Source: CAYMPH01 sp964529415 (GTDB lineage Bacteria > Spirochaetota > UBA4802 > UBA5550). From it: a stretch of 64,000 bases of DNA. The stretch's first letter is position 1, and each line of letters starts with the position of its first letter. Made by a program: the position numbers and the translations under genes. The notes below the pieces were generated by a model that searched no databases, was not told the origin of the DNA, and saw only the letters and a list, made by a program, of their open reading frames with translations. This document shows, piece after piece, positions 53,299 to 61,371 of the stretch. The stretch covers positions 1 through 64,000 of the forward strand of contig CAZGWD010000005.1 in NCBI GenBank assembly GCA_964529415.1. The letters run 5' to 3'.

Positions 53299-53691
53299 AT
53301 GCAAAAAAAAGAACTGCTTTCAACTTTATGGATATTTGCAGTATTGAACTATCTTTATTGTGATGTTGCTTCTCTTATGGATTCGAATCTTCTAAAACAA
53401 TTTATGACGGGTTTTGTCGAAGGGATGGAGATAACACAGGTTTTTTTACTGATTGCAGGTATTTTAATGGAAATATCAATTTCAATGGTTCTTCTGTCCC
53501 GATTATTACCTTATAAAGCAAATCGATGGGCAAATATTATAGCTGGTATTATAACTACAGTTGTTCAAATCGCTACTTTAATCGGCAAACCAACAATGTA
53601 CTATATATTTTTCAGCGTCATCGAAATAACTTGCACTTTTACCATTTTCATAATAGCATTAAAGTGGACAAAAAGTGAGGAACAATCCTGA
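53299..53691 (+). CDS. DUF6326-like membrane protein
   Basis: A 130-residue protein with four membrane helices. LSTLWIFAVLNYLYCDV and SMVLLSRLLPYKANRWANII followed by PTMYYIFFSVIEITCTFTI fit the DUF6326 family as I recall it. Function unknown. ATG preceded by AAGGAGA. Convergent with the heme O synthase gene. Confidence 0.7.
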   Translation: MQKKELLSTLWIFAVLNYLYCDVASLMDSNLLKQFMTGFVEGMEITQVFLLIAGILMEISISMVLLSRLLPYKANRWANIIAGIITTVVQIATLIGKPTMYYIFFSVIEITCTFTIFIIALKWTKSEEQS

Positions 53692-53740
53692 ATAGCTGGA
53701 AACACAGTTATGGAACTTCACATTTAGTTCTCTTTATATT

Positions 53741-53898
53741 TTCTTTTCAGGAAAGTCCGTAATAAAAACAAAAAATTTTCACCGGTAATTTAATATTAGA
53801 AAGTAAAAACATTAAAGCTGTTTTTACTGATGAAGGAAATATTTCTGTTACATTTATTCTAATGGGGTTTATTACCGGCGCGTGAAAAATAATTTTAT
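53741..53898. repeat. Dispersed repeat remnant between DUF6326 and ctaB
   Basis: TTCTTTTCAGGAAAGTCCGT at 53741-53760 matches copies at 61171 and, on the minus strand, 12350. TTTTCACCGGTAAT (about 53776) and an inverted ATTACCGGCGCGTGAAAA (about 53871) bracket the next 100 bp like terminal repeats. No gene. Confidence 0.4.
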
Positions 53899-54774
53899 TT
53901 AAATTATAACATCAACAAGAGCTATAAGCATAATGCCTGCATAGGAAATATTCAGGTAGTGATATAATGCAGAATATTTTTTTCTATCAGCCTGTCTGAA
54001 AAGGTTTACGCCGAAAACGATTATTAAAACCGCAGCATTAGCAAAGATTAATAAAATTGCCGTGTTGGATTTAATGGAAAAAGCAAAGGCTGAGAATATT
54101 GATATCAGGGCATAAGCAGCAACCCAGACAAAGAGAAGCCTTTTTAACTGCACTTCAGTCAGCACATCCATTATATTACTGATTCCGGCATCCCTGTACT
54201 CGCCACTTCTCATTAATAGTATCAGCCAGAAATGCGGGATCTGCCATGTCACAAAAAAAATCATGATGGCAGCAATCCGGTACGAGAGCAAATCCCCTCC
54301 TGCTGCAAGCCATCCGATAAGCGGGGGCAGAGATCCGCTGATGATTCCGGGTAAAAGCGCAAAGGAGGTTCTCGTTTTCAATGGAGTGTATACGGCATTA
54401 TATAAAATCAGCGCAGTCAGCCCGGCAATAATGGTTAAAAAAAACGATGCTGTCAGCGACAAAAACCCGATGCCTGTAGAGATTAATATCAGACTGAGAT
54501 AAAGAGCGTGAGTAGAACCAATCCTGCCGCTTGCAATAGGGCGGGTTTTCGTGCGTTCCATTAATCTGTCTATATCTTTGTCCTGCAGATTGTTAAGAAC
54601 AGCTGCTCCAGATGACAGGAAGAAAACTCCTATGACTGCAGGTATTGACTCAATCATCAGTTTTTGCGAACAGGCTGCGTATCCGAAGAGTGCGGCAAAT
54701 GCGCTCGCAAGACTCACGGGAAGCTTAACCAGGCTGAAAAAGTTTCGCAGAACAGAAACCGGGCTAACTGTCAT
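53899..54774 (-). CDS. ctaB: Protoheme IX farnesyltransferase (heme O synthase)
   Basis: A 291-residue UbiA-family prenyltransferase with about nine membrane segments. The first aspartate motif NNLQDKDIDRLMERTKTRP is intact. It farnesylates heme B to heme O for the oxidase encoded upstream. Last gene of the cox operon, overlapping coxB by 4 nt. No ctaA (heme A synthase) is in the window. Confidence 0.95.
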   Translation of the reverse strand: MTVSPVSVLRNFFSLVKLPVSLASAFAALFGYAACSQKLMIESIPAVIGVFFLSSGAAVLNNLQDKDIDRLMERTKTRPIASGRIGSTHALYLSLILISTGIGFLSLTASFFLTIIAGLTALILYNAVYTPLKTRTSFALLPGIISGSLPPLIGWLAAGGDLLSYRIAAIMIFFVTWQIPHFWLILLMRSGEYRDAGISNIMDVLTEVQLKRLLFVWVAAYALISIFSAFAFSIKSNTAILLIFANAAVLIIVFGVNLFRQADRKKYSALYHYLNISYAGIMLIALVDVII

Positions 54775-55367
54775 GGTTTCTTATCGAGCCATTCACGGTA
54801 TTCATATTCAGGGACAATTTTAAGTGTGGCGCTCATATCCGCATGCCCTGTTCCGCAGAACTGGGTGCAGAATATATTATATGTTCCGGGCTTGTCTGCG
54901 TAAAACCATGCGTAGGTTTTCATGTTCCTGATCGCATCAATTTTTATCCGGAATGCAGGTATGAAAAAACCGTGCAGCACATCAATAGATGTGATATTCA
55001 GCTTGATAGGCCTCCCCTGCGGTACAACGAGCACCCCTTCTGACTGTCTGCTGTTTTTATAAGTAAACACCCAGGCAAACTGCATGCCTGTAACTTCAAT
55101 TTCAACTGCGTTACCGGGAACATTACGCAGACCAAGAAATGACTGCCAGCCGAAATAGAACATTGACAGTGCGATGATTGAAGGTATAATCATCCAGGCG
55201 ATTTCAAGCTTGAAGTTATTACGAATGTCTGAAGAAACAGGATTCCTGCTCTGCCTGTATCTGATTGCAAAATAAATCATAACAGCGGTGATACCAAGCA
55301 GCAACACAAGACTGAACCCTATGATATAAATAAAAACTGCATCTACCTGTTTTACTGCATTTTCCAT
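54771..55367 (-). CDS. coxB: Cytochrome c oxidase subunit II
   Basis: A 198-residue subunit with two N-terminal membrane helices and a periplasmic CuA cupredoxin domain. CuA ligands are visible: H in DVLHGFFIPAF, then CTQFCGTGHADM with two cysteines, histidine and methionine. There is no fused cytochrome c domain. I chose ATG 55367 with AGGTGA upstream over a GTG at 55376 inside coxD. Confidence 0.95.
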   Translation of the reverse strand: MENAVKQVDAVFIYIIGFSLVLLLGITAVMIYFAIRYRQSRNPVSSDIRNNFKLEIAWMIIPSIIALSMFYFGWQSFLGLRNVPGNAVEIEVTGMQFAWVFTYKNSRQSEGVLVVPQGRPIKLNITSIDVLHGFFIPAFRIKIDAIRNMKTYAWFYADKPGTYNIFCTQFCGTGHADMSATLKIVPEYEYREWLDKKP

Positions 55368-55372
55368 GATTA

Positions 55373-55660
55373 TCACCTGTATGCAACATCAAAAAATATA
55401 AAACCTATAAAGATGGCCAGAATGATCAGGGTAATGATGAATGTCCTGACAACAGCCCTGCCTGCTTCTCTAATCTGCATAAAAAAGATAAGCACCAGGG
55501 CAGCCTTCACACTGGCCACTGCTAAAGCTGTAAAAATTTTTACCCCCCCCAGGTTGAGCCTTGATACACCTATCGTTGCTCCCGTGAGTATGACAAGCAG
55601 CCCGAGGATTAGCGCAAGCTGCCTGTAAGACTGGATATGCCCGTTTCCTTTTTCTTCCAT
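55373..55660 (-). CDS. coxD: Cytochrome c oxidase subunit IV (prokaryotic type)
   Basis: A 95-residue protein with three membrane segments (LALILGLLVILTGATIG, VASVKAALVLIFFMQI, FIITLIILAIFIGFIFF), matching the small prokaryotic COX4 family. It assists assembly of the oxidase. ATG 55660 has AAGGA 7 nt upstream; an earlier TTG at 55666 is less likely. Confidence 0.88.
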   Translation of the reverse strand: MEEKGNGHIQSYRQLALILGLLVILTGATIGVSRLNLGGVKIFTALAVASVKAALVLIFFMQIREAGRAVVRTFIITLIILAIFIGFIFFDVAYR

Positions 55661-55685
55661 AATCAAGTCCTTCCAGTTTTCCAGC

Positions 55686-56282
55686 TTATAAAATCAGATA
55701 AAAAAGCGGAAATACAAATATCCAGATAATATCTACAAGATGCCAGTATAGGCCTGCATTTTCAATTATGTTTATTCTTTCCGCTGAAACCTTTCCGCGC
55801 TGAACAAAGACAAGGGTTACAGACAGAACACACGCTCCAATTAACACATGCAGGGCGTGCAGACCTGTGAGAGTAAAATAAAGACCGAAAAATATTGTGA
55901 CTCCCCGCGGGCCCGAGGATAAAATCTCAGAACCGGGAAAAATATCTGCTGCAAATTTATGGTTCCATTCAATGTATTTATTAACGAGAAATACAAAGGC
56001 CAGAACAATAGTTATGCCGAGTAGAATCATTGTTGCTTTTTTCAGGTCGCGTTTCATGGATTGTATTGCTGCTGCTATAGTGAAGCTGCTTGTTAGAAGA
56101 ATCAAAGTGTTTGCAGCTCCGAAAACAAGATCGAGTTTTTTCCCGGCATTAACGAAATCCTGGGTATACTGGTAATAGTAGGCGGCATACAGAATGAAGA
56201 GCCCGCCGAAAAGCATGATCTCTGTATAAAGAAAGAGCCACATCCCGAAGCGTACTCCCGCGTTATCGACCTTTTCACTCAT
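55686..56282 (-). CDS. coxC: Cytochrome c oxidase subunit III
   Basis: A 198-residue subunit with five membrane helices, a short five-helix type. Motifs GMWLFLYTEIMLFGGLF, FFGLYFTLTGLHALHVLIG and AGLYWHLVDIIWIFVFPLFY are typical. Overlaps the coxA stop by 4 nt. Confidence 0.95.
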   Translation of the reverse strand: MSEKVDNAGVRFGMWLFLYTEIMLFGGLFILYAAYYYQYTQDFVNAGKKLDLVFGAANTLILLTSSFTIAAAIQSMKRDLKKATMILLGITIVLAFVFLVNKYIEWNHKFAADIFPGSEILSSGPRGVTIFFGLYFTLTGLHALHVLIGACVLSVTLVFVQRGKVSAERINIIENAGLYWHLVDIIWIFVFPLFYLIL

Positions 56283-57916
56283 GTTTTGTCCCCTGGGCTT
56301 TTTTTCATCCTCTCTGCTTTCTCTTTAAAATCATAAGGATAAACGCTGACCCGGGGCTCCTGAATGAAATTCTCAACAGGAGGCGGGGATGAAGTGAACC
56401 ATTCGAGCGTAGTACCTCCCCATGGATCATCCGGCGCGTCTGCTGCCCTCCTGAAACTCAACAGCAGATTGACAATTATCAGTACAAGACCTGCTACCAT
56501 TATATAGGCTCCTATGCCTGCTAAAAAGTTCAGGGGCTGGAATTCCGGGAGATAGGTGTAATAACGTCTGGGCATTCCCTGAAGCCCCAGAATAAACATA
56601 GGAAGGTAATGCATGATGAAGCCGGATGTGAGCATTATTATTCCTATATAGGCTTTTTTAAAATCATACATGCGCCCGAAAATCTTCGGCCACCAGTAAT
56701 GCAGACCTGCGAAAAAAGCAAAACCCGTACCGCCGAACATAACAAAATGAAAATGACCGACAACCCAGTGTGTATCGTGGATATGCACATTGGGGCCTGC
56801 AGCTCCCTGAACAAGTCCTGTAAGCCCTCCAACAGAAAAAAGAAATATAAAACAAAGCGCGAAAAGAAAAGGAGGAGCCATAAAAATTGAACCCTTATAC
56901 AGGGTTGAGACCCAGTTGAAAACCTTGACCGCGCTCGGTACAGCAACCACAAAAGTTAAAAAAGAAAATATAAGCACTGAAAGATCGCTCATGCCGCTGA
57001 CAAACATATGGTGCGCCCAGACGAGCGAACCGAATATGGCAATGAGCATGGTCGCTGCCACTATAGCTTTGTATCCGAAAATTGCCTTGCGCGCATAAAC
57101 AGGAAAGATCTCCGATATAATCCCCATTCCAGGAAGGATCATAATATATACAGCAGGATGGGAATACATCCAGAACAGGTGCTGATAGAGCAAAGGGTCT
57201 CCGCCCTTTGATGGATCAAAAAGTCCTACGCCGAAAACTCTTTCAAATATTATAACAAGAAAAGTCACAGCTATTACCGGAGTTGCCAGCACCTGAACCC
57301 AGGCAGTTGCGTACAGCGACCAGGTGAAGAGGGGCAGCTGAAACCATCCCATACCCTTTACGCGGAGTCTGTGAACTGTTGTGATGAAATTTATTCCTGT
57401 CAGCATGGAAGACATTCCGAGAACGAACACACCAAACACAGTCATAGTAACGCCTGTTTTTGTTGTAGTACTGAAAGGGACGTAAAAGGTCCAACCTGTA
57501 TCCGGAGCACCCGAAGCGAAAAGAGAAAACAATGATATGATACCGCCGAATACGTAAAGATACCATGTGAAAAGATTAAGCCGCGGAAAAAAAACATCCC
57601 TGGCGCCGATTTGAATTGGAAGAAAAAAATTCCCGAAAATTGCAGGGATAGCCGGTATAATAAACAGGAAGATCATTATAACGCCATGAACTGTGAAAAG
57701 GGCATTGTAGGTTTTGGCATTCAGAAGTTTCATGTTAACAGACATGAGACTCGTACGCATTAGAAGACCAAGCGACATTCCTATAACGAACCAGACCAGG
57801 ATAACCATCAGATACATAAGACCGATTCTCTTGTGATCAGTGGTAAGCAGCCATGACAGAATGCCTCTGTACTTCTCCGGCGACGGGGTCTGATAAAACG
57901 AAACAGCTCCTGACAT
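56279..57916 (-). CDS. coxA: Cytochrome c oxidase subunit I, A2 type
   Basis: A 545-residue heme-copper oxidase catalytic subunit with about 12 helices. Ligands: H77 (FTVHGVIM), the CuB histidine and cross-linked tyrosine in YSHPAVY (Y251 to Y257), HH in WAHHMF, and GHFHFVM. The D-channel glutamate of the usual HPEVY is alanine (A255), with the YS pair immediately before, the hallmark of A2-type oxidases. It reduces oxygen to water and pumps protons. Confidence 0.96.
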   Translation of the reverse strand: MSGAVSFYQTPSPEKYRGILSWLLTTDHKRIGLMYLMVILVWFVIGMSLGLLMRTSLMSVNMKLLNAKTYNALFTVHGVIMIFLFIIPAIPAIFGNFFLPIQIGARDVFFPRLNLFTWYLYVFGGIISLFSLFASGAPDTGWTFYVPFSTTTKTGVTMTVFGVFVLGMSSMLTGINFITTVHRLRVKGMGWFQLPLFTWSLYATAWVQVLATPVIAVTFLVIIFERVFGVGLFDPSKGGDPLLYQHLFWMYSHPAVYIMILPGMGIISEIFPVYARKAIFGYKAIVAATMLIAIFGSLVWAHHMFVSGMSDLSVLIFSFLTFVVAVPSAVKVFNWVSTLYKGSIFMAPPFLFALCFIFLFSVGGLTGLVQGAAGPNVHIHDTHWVVGHFHFVMFGGTGFAFFAGLHYWWPKIFGRMYDFKKAYIGIIMLTSGFIMHYLPMFILGLQGMPRRYYTYLPEFQPLNFLAGIGAYIMVAGLVLIIVNLLLSFRRAADAPDDPWGGTTLEWFTSSPPPVENFIQEPRVSVYPYDFKEKAERMKKSPGDKT

Positions 57917-57932
57917 TAAATACCTCCCGCTA

Positions 57933-58790
57933 TTAATGACCTTTTTTTCTTAATAAAATGAACAGGAAAATTCCAATGATAAGCAGAACCCCTATAACGA
58001 GAAACTGCACGGCCCTGAAGGAATAGGTTTTTTTTTCCGGTTCATAGTTGAAACAGTAAGACAGCAGCTTTCTTATAGAAATAGACGGTATGCCCTTTTC
58101 CGCCTCAGTAAGAGCCATGCCGATATCAAAGGGGAGGAACGACGGACCGTATAGATAACGGATGATTGTCCTGTCGCGCGATACCATAACCATGACGTTC
58201 GGGTGAGCAAAAATATGCTTCCCTGTCCTTTTGAAACGGAAGCCGATTGAATCTGCAAATAAATTTATATTTTTCAGATCCCCTGTAAGATATGGCCAGC
58301 TTTCTTCAGGAAAATTCTTTTTAATCAGCCTGAAATAATTCTTCTTGGTCTGATGAGCAACAGCAGGATCATCCTCATAATCTATGCTCAAAGCAATAAC
58401 CCTGTAGTCCTTCCCGGGAGTTAAAGGAACGTTACCCAGAGCGGCGGATAAATGCCCGAGCATCTGGCCGCATGAATCAGGACAGTAATAGTAAACAGGC
58501 AGAATAATTGTAGGACGGTCTATTAAATCTCCAAGTAAAACCTTCCTGCCCAGTTCGTTAAAAAATACAGCATCAGCGGGTATTTTCTTCCCGAGCATTT
58601 CATCAACGCCAATCTCGCCCGAGTTGACTTTTGACTCTCCGGATACAGCAATCCTCGATTTAACAAGTCCCGAACCGTCGACTGAGAATTTCATTTCCTT
58701 GTCATGACTTTCATGCGCGTTTCCTGATCCTGGATAAAGGAATGCAAATGAAAAAAGAAAAATAATATATCTGATTTTGTTAGATATCAT
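57933..58790 (-). CDS. SCO1/SenC copper chaperone
   Basis: A 285-residue thioredoxin-fold protein with an N-terminal signal and a C-terminal membrane anchor (FLVIGVLLIIGIFLFILL). The copper motif CPDSC (C103, C107) and H196 in FAHPNVMVM are present. It loads the CuA site of CoxB. The C-terminal anchor is unusual; many SCO proteins are anchored at the N terminus. It lies 16 nt upstream of coxA. Confidence 0.92.
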   Translation of the reverse strand: MISNKIRYIIFLFSFAFLYPGSGNAHESHDKEMKFSVDGSGLVKSRIAVSGESKVNSGEIGVDEMLGKKIPADAVFFNELGRKVLLGDLIDRPTIILPVYYYCPDSCGQMLGHLSAALGNVPLTPGKDYRVIALSIDYEDDPAVAHQTKKNYFRLIKKNFPEESWPYLTGDLKNINLFADSIGFRFKRTGKHIFAHPNVMVMVSRDRTIIRYLYGPSFLPFDIGMALTEAEKGIPSISIRKLLSYCFNYEPEKKTYSFRAVQFLVIGVLLIIGIFLFILLRKKGH

Positions 58791-58806
58791 ATCTCAGCCG
58801 TAATAT

Positions 58807-59418
58807 CTATTTTTTATCTCGTCCCATTACAATTACTGTATAGGCGCCTGTTGAAAGATTCAGTTTAAGTTTCGCCCTGAAAAGGTGCTGCTGAGGCAGC
58901 ATATCAGTCTGCCCGTACGCGAGCAGAACCATTGTATCGCTGTTTTTATCTATTGGCCGGTCGAGTTTTGAGCCGTTTTTGTACGGCATGGTAAAACTGA
59001 TCTCAGTTTCTCCGTTTTTCTCTGTTCCAGCAGGATTCATGAAGGAAGCCTTGCCTCCAAGGTCTTCACTGTTCTTGTGCAATATTTTAGAAACTCCAAA
59101 CTGGCTGCTGAGCATAACCTTGCCGTCCTTGACGTATCCCATGATAAAATTGCCGTCTTTCATGCCGTCGGATGAATTAAAACCTATCGACACCCAGCCT
59201 TCTGTTCTGGCTTTCAGTTTGATGCTGAGAACATTGTCCGCTTTCCAATTCAGCGTCATGTTTTCAAGAACCAGTTTATATGAATATCCTGCATCGCCCT
59301 TCTCTGCCGTACCTGCAGACATGGCCTTTGGCTGTTCTTTTTCTTTTTCCTTTCCGCATGAAATAAATAAGGAAGCTATCAAAACGCTCAATAAAATACC
59401 AAGTCCTTTTTTCATCAT
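58807..59418 (-). CDS. DOMON-domain lipoprotein
   Basis: A 203-residue protein with a lipoprotein signal ending at C21 (SLFISCGKEKE). The mature part resembles a DOMON domain (LNWKADNVLSIKLKARTEGW, VSIGFNSSDGMKDGNFIMGY), which in other proteins binds heme or sugar. It precedes the SCO gene by 16 nt in the cox operon, so a periplasmic redox or heme role for the oxidase is plausible but inferred. Confidence 0.75.
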   Translation of the reverse strand: MMKKGLGILLSVLIASLFISCGKEKEKEQPKAMSAGTAEKGDAGYSYKLVLENMTLNWKADNVLSIKLKARTEGWVSIGFNSSDGMKDGNFIMGYVKDGKVMLSSQFGVSKILHKNSEDLGGKASFMNPAGTEKNGETEISFTMPYKNGSKLDRPIDKNSDTMVLLAYGQTDMLPQQHLFRAKLKLNLSTGAYTVIVMGRDKK

Positions 59419-59449
59419 GAAACTCCTTAATAAATTTTAATTTTTTATT

Positions 59450-59869
59450 TCAATCAAATATCAATTTGCCGCCGATAAACCCGAGCGGTATCGCGTTCAG
59501 CATTGTGATGAAATAAAGCACAGTCATAAGATTGTATCCTGCTTTTTTCTTCTGATACAGATATATAGTTAAAGTAATAATTGCAGTAAGCGAAATCGCA
59601 AGGACTATCTTGGCAATAATCAGATTGCTTGTTTTACCGAGATAACGGTGCTGCCAGTCCATAATACCCAGAAGTGCTGTAACAGGTATAAAAATAAGAG
59701 CAAGTATGAGACAGTAGTTTGCGGACTTTGCCAGCTCCTCTTTTTTGTATGAAGCCAGCTGAAAAAAGAATGCCCCCATTGCCATCCCCATGGGAATATG
59801 GGTCACTGCGGGATGAAGCGGATGAGTGAAGCCTATTGCTGCAAGACTATTGTAGATCAGTTCCAACAT
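59450..59869 (-). CDS. DUF2231-like membrane protein
   Basis: A 139-residue protein with four membrane helices; THPLHPAVTHIPMGMAMGAF near residues 15-34 is the histidine-rich hallmark of DUF2231. It may bind heme. First gene of the cox operon. Confidence 0.8.
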   Translation of the reverse strand: MLELIYNSLAAIGFTHPLHPAVTHIPMGMAMGAFFFQLASYKKEELAKSANYCLILALIFIPVTALLGIMDWQHRYLGKTSNLIIAKIVLAISLTAIITLTIYLYQKKKAGYNLMTVLYFITMLNAIPLGFIGGKLIFD

Positions 59870-60046
59870 ATAATCACCTCAAGTTTTCATTCATTATTAT
59901 GAGGAGGGCGCAAGATGAATCTTATTTATATTGCATTACTTAAAATAAAATTTGCCCGCCGCTGGTAGATTATATATATATTAGGTATCCGTTTGTAAAC
60001 AAAAAAATTAATCATAAAACAAAATGTATTATCCCCGGAGGAAAAT

Positions 60047-60490
60047 ATGAAATCAGTTTATGTATTCAACCTGCTCTTAACACTGACTTTTGTTTTGATT
60101 TTTCCTGAAATATCAGAATCCAGAAATGAAAAAATTGCTATTGATGGATACGACCCTGTTGCATATTTTACACATAGTAAAGCTGCAGAGGGAAACAAAC
60201 TCAACTCATATCAATGGCACAATTACACATGGATGTTTACCAGCAAAAAAAACATGGAACTTTTTGCCTCTAACCCGGAAAAATATACTCCCCAGTATGA
60301 CGGTTACTGCGCGTGGGCTATGTCAAGCGGAAGAATGGCAAAGACAGACCCTAAAATATGGAAAATTGTCAATGGAAAGCTGTACCTCAATTGCAGCATG
60401 TCGGCTTTTAAAAAATGGGAAGTGGACATCCCTGGAAATATAAAAAAAGCTGATGAATACTGGAGGAAAAAAATTGCTGAAGGCAAATAA
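60047..60490 (+). CDS. Exported YHS-domain protein
   Basis: A 147-residue protein with a signal peptide (MKSVYVFNLLLTLTFVLIFP). IDGYDPVAYFTHSKAAEG and YDGYCAWAMSSG are the YHS-type hallmarks of a family found with copper or heavy-metal proteins. Divergent from the cox operon with 177 bp between them, it may serve periplasmic copper handling for the oxidase; inferred from position. GGAGG Shine-Dalgarno. Confidence 0.85.
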   Translation: MKSVYVFNLLLTLTFVLIFPEISESRNEKIAIDGYDPVAYFTHSKAAEGNKLNSYQWHNYTWMFTSKKNMELFASNPEKYTPQYDGYCAWAMSSGRMAKTDPKIWKIVNGKLYLNCSMSAFKKWEVDIPGNIKKADEYWRKKIAEGK

Positions 60491-60530
60491 TATCCCTTTT
60501 TTCCTTAATCATTTTTCCGCACTACTATTA

Positions 60531-61142
60531 TTACAGAAGCAGTTCTTCATGCTTCAGCCGTTTCCTTGGCTCCGGATTTTCATCAGGATAACCTATAGGA
60601 AGAAGCGCAACTATGTCAATATTTTCATCCCAGCTGAAAATATTTTTGACTTTCTGTTTGTCTACAAGTCTCACCCAGCATGTTCCCAGGTCAAAATCAA
60701 GCGCCCTCAGGACAATGTGCTCAATAGCAATTGCCACATTCGCTGTTATTCTCGGTATAATTTCGGATGGATCCGATTTTTTCAAAATTTTCACATTGTC
60801 AATTAATATTTCTGAAATCCGGTTTTTGATTATTTTATTTTTTTCGAGATCCTGCACACCGGAAACAGTTCCGTCCAGATAGCCTTTAATATCAAGACAG
60901 CAGACTATGATCACCGGGGCTTCAGAAATAAAATTCTGCTTATATGCAGCATCAGCAAGCAATTCCCTTGTGTTTTTATCTTTAACAATTTTAAATCTCC
61001 AGGGCTGCGCATTGCATCCGGATGGCGCAAATCTTGCTGCTTCTATCAGCTCGTAAATAATTTCATCTGATACATCATCTGATTTAAATTTGCGGATGCT
61101 TCTTCTTTTCTCAATAGCCTCTTTTGTTGTCAGTAATTTCAT
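60531..61142 (-). CDS. Nitroreductase-family protein
   Basis: A 203-residue FMN-dependent reductase. KRRSIRKFKSDDVSDE, FAPSGCNAQPWRFKIV and DFDLGTCWVRLVDK are the conserved blocks. It is only distantly related to the nitroreductase at 48937. Convergent with the YHS gene. The 229 bp upstream to 61371 hold a dispersed repeat copy at 61171-61190 and no convincing gene. Confidence 0.9.
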   Translation of the reverse strand: MKLLTTKEAIEKRRSIRKFKSDDVSDEIIYELIEAARFAPSGCNAQPWRFKIVKDKNTRELLADAAYKQNFISEAPVIIVCCLDIKGYLDGTVSGVQDLEKNKIIKNRISEILIDNVKILKKSDPSEIIPRITANVAIAIEHIVLRALDFDLGTCWVRLVDKQKVKNIFSWDENIDIVALLPIGYPDENPEPRKRLKHEELLL

Positions 61143-61371
61143 GAATATCCTTTTTTATTTTTCTTATAATTTCTTTCCGGTAAAGTCCGTTAAAAAAACA
61201 TAAAACTTTATAATACTCCATGCCTTTTAGATGACATACTGAATCATAAAAACAGCCAAAAGCAGCTGTAATTCCTGAATTACTGCATGCTGACAGCAAA
61301 TGATAATTAAATTTTTTGGATATGAATGATTTTCCTGTTGATTGATATAACAATAGTAACACTAAATATAA

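Noticed and set aside
61111..61362. 83-residue minus-strand ORF upstream of the second nitroreductase
   Set aside because: GTG start without Shine-Dalgarno, overlaps the nitroreductase start by 32 bp, contains part of a dispersed repeat; no recognisable protein pattern.
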